Positions 7,243-8,989 of a stretch of DNA of 8,989 nucleotides are shown here, piece by piece. Each line of letters starts with the position of its first letter. The stretch's first letter is position 1. The DNA is from JAJZJT01 sp964610905 (GTDB lineage: Bacteria; Actinomycetota; Acidimicrobiia; Acidimicrobiales; RAAP-2): NCBI GenBank assembly GCA_964610905.1, contig CAZSYT010000104.1, forward strand, positions 1 to 8,989, in the 5' to 3' direction. A program made the translations under genes and the position numbers. Under the pieces are notes generated by a model, which had not been told where the DNA came from, did no database searches, and saw only the letters and a program-made list of their open reading frames with translations.

Positions 7243-8166
7243 ATGACCCAGCTCCGGGGGCCGGCCAGGCAGCCGGTCGACGTCATCCCGGCCCGGAAGG
7301 CCAACGTCGGTGGCACCGAGGTGCGCCGGCTGCTCCCCTTCGGGCGTCGGCGGACGGTCGGGGCGTGGTGCTTCGTCGACCACTACGGCCCCCACTCGGT
7401 CGACGGCGGACCGGGCATGCAGGTCCCGCCCCATCCGCACCTCGGGCTCCAGACGGTCACGTGGCTCTTCTCGGGGAACGTCCTGCACCGCGACAGCATC
7501 GGCACCGAGCAGATGATCGAGCCGCGCCAGCTCAACCTGATGACGGCGGGCTCGGGCATCGCCCACGCCGAGCAGTCGCCGGTCGACCACGACCCCTGGC
7601 TCCACGGCGTCCAGCTGTGGCTCGCCCTCCCCGACCGCGTCCGCCACGCTCCGCCGAGCTTCGAGCACCATGCCGAGCTGCCGACGACGGGCTCCGGCCC
7701 GTTCCTCGCCACCGTCTTCGTGGGCACCCTGGGCGACGTCTCCTCGCCGGCGACCGTCCACACGCCACTGGTCGGTGCCCAGGTCGACGCCCCGCGGGGT
7801 GGCCGTCACCCGGTTGCCGTCGACCCCGCCCACGAGCACGCCGTGGTCGTGACGGCCGGGCACGGCGCCGTCGGGGGCGAGCCCCTCGCCCCGGGGTCGA
7901 TCGCCGTCCTCGGCGCCGGGCGCGACCACCTCCTCCTCGACCTCGACGCCGGCAGCCACGCGCTCCTCCTCGGCGGCGAGCCGCTCGGCGAGGAGCTGCT
8001 CCTGTGGTGGAACTTCGTCGCCCGCACCCCCGACGAGCTCACCGCCGCCGTCGCTGCCTGGCGCGAGGGCCGCCGGTTCGGGCAGGTGGCCGGAGCCGCG
8101 GCCGAGGCCGTCCCGGCGCCGGCGTTCGACCCGTCCCTGCTCCGCCCGCCGGGGGCGCCGCGGTAG
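7243..8166 (+). CDS. Pirin family bicupin protein
   Basis: This 307-residue protein belongs to the pirin family of iron-binding two-cupin proteins. Characterised members act as quercetin 2,3-dioxygenases, redox-sensing regulators or enzyme modulators, and the role here cannot be assigned. The N-terminal cupin keeps the metal ligands: H64 and H66 in PPHPHLGLQTVTW (62-74) and H108 and E110 in SGIAHAEQS (104-112), equivalent to human pirin H56, H58, H101 and E103. The motifs GPHSVDG (49-55) and HGVQLWLALP are also typical, and the C-terminal part is the second cupin, ending in LLWWNFVARTPDELTAAVAAW, a standard pirin ending. The length is usual for bacterial pirins. The ATG at 7243 is chosen because the family start (here about residue 10) lies just inside it and a TAnnnT element is 6 nt upstream. 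The frame stays open upstream, but that is antisense to the oxidoreductase gene. Confidence 0.95.
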   Translation: MTQLRGPARQPVDVIPARKANVGGTEVRRLLPFGRRRTVGAWCFVDHYGPHSVDGGPGMQVPPHPHLGLQTVTWLFSGNVLHRDSIGTEQMIEPRQLNLMTAGSGIAHAEQSPVDHDPWLHGVQLWLALPDRVRHAPPSFEHHAELPTTGSGPFLATVFVGTLGDVSSPATVHTPLVGAQVDAPRGGRHPVAVDPAHEHAVVVTAGHGAVGGEPLAPGSIAVLGAGRDHLLLDLDAGSHALLLGGEPLGEELLLWWNFVARTPDELTAAVAAWREGRRFGQVAGAAAEAVPAPAFDPSLLRPPGAPR

Positions 8167-8214
8167 ACGCGACGGCCGCGGGCAGGCGACGAACAGGCGG
8201 ACGGTTCGCGGGGC

Positions 8215-8238
8215 CAGCGGCCCAGCGGCCCAGCGGCT
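8215..8238. repeat. 8-bp tandem repeat at the pirin/lipoprotein junction
   Basis: cagcggcc repeats at 8215, 8223 and 8231 (the last copy ends in t) and touches the minus-strand stop codon (tca at 8238-8240). It sits in the 71-bp gap between the convergent pirin and lipoprotein genes. It forms no obvious long stem, and I see no convincing terminator in this gap. Confidence 0.8.
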
Positions 8239-8831
8239 CAGTAGCCGGAGCCTCCGTACCCCGAGCTGCCCGACGTCGTCGTGGTGGTGCCCGAGGCCTT
8301 CGGTGCCGTCACGGGGCTGCCCGAGGTGCTGAGCACGTACCAGATGCCGCCGAACTTGTTGATGCCCTCGCCGTTCACCTGGCCGGCCGCCGTGTCCTTC
8401 GCGAACGTGTAGAGCGGGTGCCCGTCGTAGGTGACCTGGTGCACCCCGCCCGAGCGCGTGACGGTGCCGAGGTCGGAGGCCTTCACCCCCGACCCTGCGG
8501 TCGGGGCGCCGGTGACGGTGAGCGGGGGCCAGATCGACGCGCAGGTGCCGGTGCAGACGCTCGCCGTCGGGCTGTCGGCCGTGAGCATGTAGAGGGTCCG
8601 CCCGGTCGAGGTGACGAGCACCGTGCCGAACAGCGACGTGCTGGTCGCGTCGACCGTGGCCGTGGTCACCTTCGCCGGAGCCGCCGTGCTCGTCGGCTCG
8701 GACGACTTGGACGAGTTGGACGACGACGCTGCCGGCGACGACGAGCTGCAGGCGGCCAGGCCCGCTCCCAGCGCGACGACGAAGACGAGCCGCGTCACCG
8801 AGCGACGGGCCGTGCTGCTGCGCTCCACCAT
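8238..8831 (-). CDS. Secreted lipoprotein with COG4315/PF03640 repeats
   Basis: This 197-residue predicted lipoprotein starts with a charged N-terminus (R4, R9, R10, R14), a hydrophobic stretch (15-27) and the lipobox L25-A26-A27-C28. It should be exported, acylated at C28 and held on the outer face of the membrane. Residues 29-53 are a Ser/Thr/Pro-rich linker. Two repeats of the secreted-repeat family follow. The first, about 67-104, is GTVLVTSTGRTLYML with C93-x3-C97 and IWPPL. The second, about 121-167, is HQVTYDGHPLYTFAKD with GGIWYVLS. The tail (about 168-197) is Thr/Ser/Gly-rich with a GYGGSGY end. The biochemical function of the family is not established. The ATG at 8831 is preferred because AGGGGG lies 8 nt upstream. 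The in-frame GTGs at 8840 and 8837 would be too close to that site. It converges with pirin. Confidence 0.92.
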   Translation of the reverse strand: MVERSSTARRSVTRLVFVVALGAGLAACSSSSPAASSSNSSKSSEPTSTAAPAKVTTATVDATSTSLFGTVLVTSTGRTLYMLTADSPTASVCTGTCASIWPPLTVTGAPTAGSGVKASDLGTVTRSGGVHQVTYDGHPLYTFAKDTAAGQVNGEGINKFGGIWYVLSTSGSPVTAPKASGTTTTTSGSSGYGGSGY

Positions 8832-8839
8832 TGCCACCA

Positions 8840-8845
8840 CCCCCT
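8840..8845 (-). promoter_or_regulatory. Ribosome-binding site deciding the lipoprotein start
   Basis: AGGGGG on the minus strand lies 8 nt before the ATG at 8831. It overlaps the upstream in-frame GTG at 8840, which therefore cannot use it. This favours the three-codon-shorter protein. Confidence 0.6.
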
Positions 8846-8906
8846 GGTCCGGACCGACGCCGGGCTCGCCCCGTCCGCCGGGCTCGTGCAGCCTGCCCCG
8901 ACGGAC

Positions 8907-8912
8907 ACGGTA
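8907..8912 (-). promoter_or_regulatory. Weak candidate -10 element of the lipoprotein gene
   Basis: TACCGT on the minus strand fits TAnnnT and would give a leader of roughly 70 nt. No -35 box is visible, and a single hexamer is weak evidence. Confidence 0.27.
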
Positions 8913-8950
8913 GCCCTGCCCGTCGCTGCCGACTGGGCACCCCCCGGGCG

Positions 8951-8982
8951 CGTCACGGGCGCCCCGGAGGGCGCCCGTGACG
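8951..8982 (-). terminator. Perfect 14-bp stem-loop, probable terminator of a gene beyond the right edge
   Basis: CGTCACGGGCGCCC (8951-8964) and GGGCGCCCGTGACG (8969-8982) are perfect reverse complements around a four-base loop (cgga). No T-run follows on either strand, as is common for high-GC actinobacterial terminators. On the minus strand a TGA (8985-8983) precedes the stem directly, as expected if a minus-strand gene from the right ends there. The stem would also insulate the lipoprotein promoter. Confidence 0.62.
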
Positions 8983-8989
8983 TCAGGTG

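Noticed and set aside
8832..8840. GTG at 8840 or 8837 as start of the lipoprotein
   Set aside because: The AGGGGG ribosome-binding site overlaps or directly abuts these codons, whereas it lies 8 nt from the ATG at 8831. The signal peptide is complete either way.
7120..8940. 606-codon minus-strand frame opposite pirin and overlapping the lipoprotein
   Set aside because: It covers two confidently identified genes in other frames and shows no domain. Only its last eight codons are discussed, as a possible upstream ORF.

Overview
The window is very G+C-rich throughout. It has short intergenic gaps, six GTG starts among nine genes, a predicted F420-type luciferase-like oxidoreductase and a DUF6186-like small membrane protein. 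This points to a high-GC actinobacterium. The divergent lepA/rpsT pair and TAnnnT promoters placed right before start codons would suit Acidimicrobiia or a similar deep actinobacterial lineage, but that narrower placement is only inference. I see no tRNA, rRNA, CRISPR array, insertion sequence or phage gene. The window reads as ordinary chromosomal, mostly housekeeping DNA.

Left part (1-1045): a 66-residue two-helix membrane protein (DUF6186-like), then a LOG/TIGR00730 nucleotide phosphoribohydrolase. Centre-left (1046-3415): lepA (elongation factor 4) on the minus strand, convergent with the LOG gene and divergent from rpsT (ribosomal protein S20). The shared lepA/rpsT intergenic region is about 300 bp and carries candidate promoters for both genes and an unusual 17-bp GGACCGAC-type repeat in the rpsT leader. 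Centre (3460-5334): a 624-residue APC-superfamily transporter that closely resembles Bacillus KimA, the c-di-AMP-inhibited potassium importer. It lies 44 bp after rpsT.

Right part: a minus-strand two-gene unit (6163-7032, then 5390-6160) of an LLM-class F420-dependent oxidoreductase followed 2 nt later by an SRAP/HMCES-family protein, which protects abasic DNA. The SRAP gene carries an in-frame 18-bp tandem repeat. It ends in a 16-bp tandem repeat that supplies a TGA stop in each of the three reading frames. A pirin gene (7243-8166) is divergent from this unit and has a textbook leaderless promoter. It converges on a minus-strand secreted lipoprotein (8238-8831) of the COG4315/PF03640 type. 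A perfect 14-bp stem-loop near the right edge probably terminates a minus-strand gene lying outside the window.

Functional links are loose. EF4, S20 and a KimA-like potassium importer sit together, which allows a speculative tie between ribosome function and ionic conditions. The oxidoreductase and SRAP genes look translationally coupled. The most unusual signals are the short tandem repeats at gene ends and in the rpsT leader, not a new multi-gene system.
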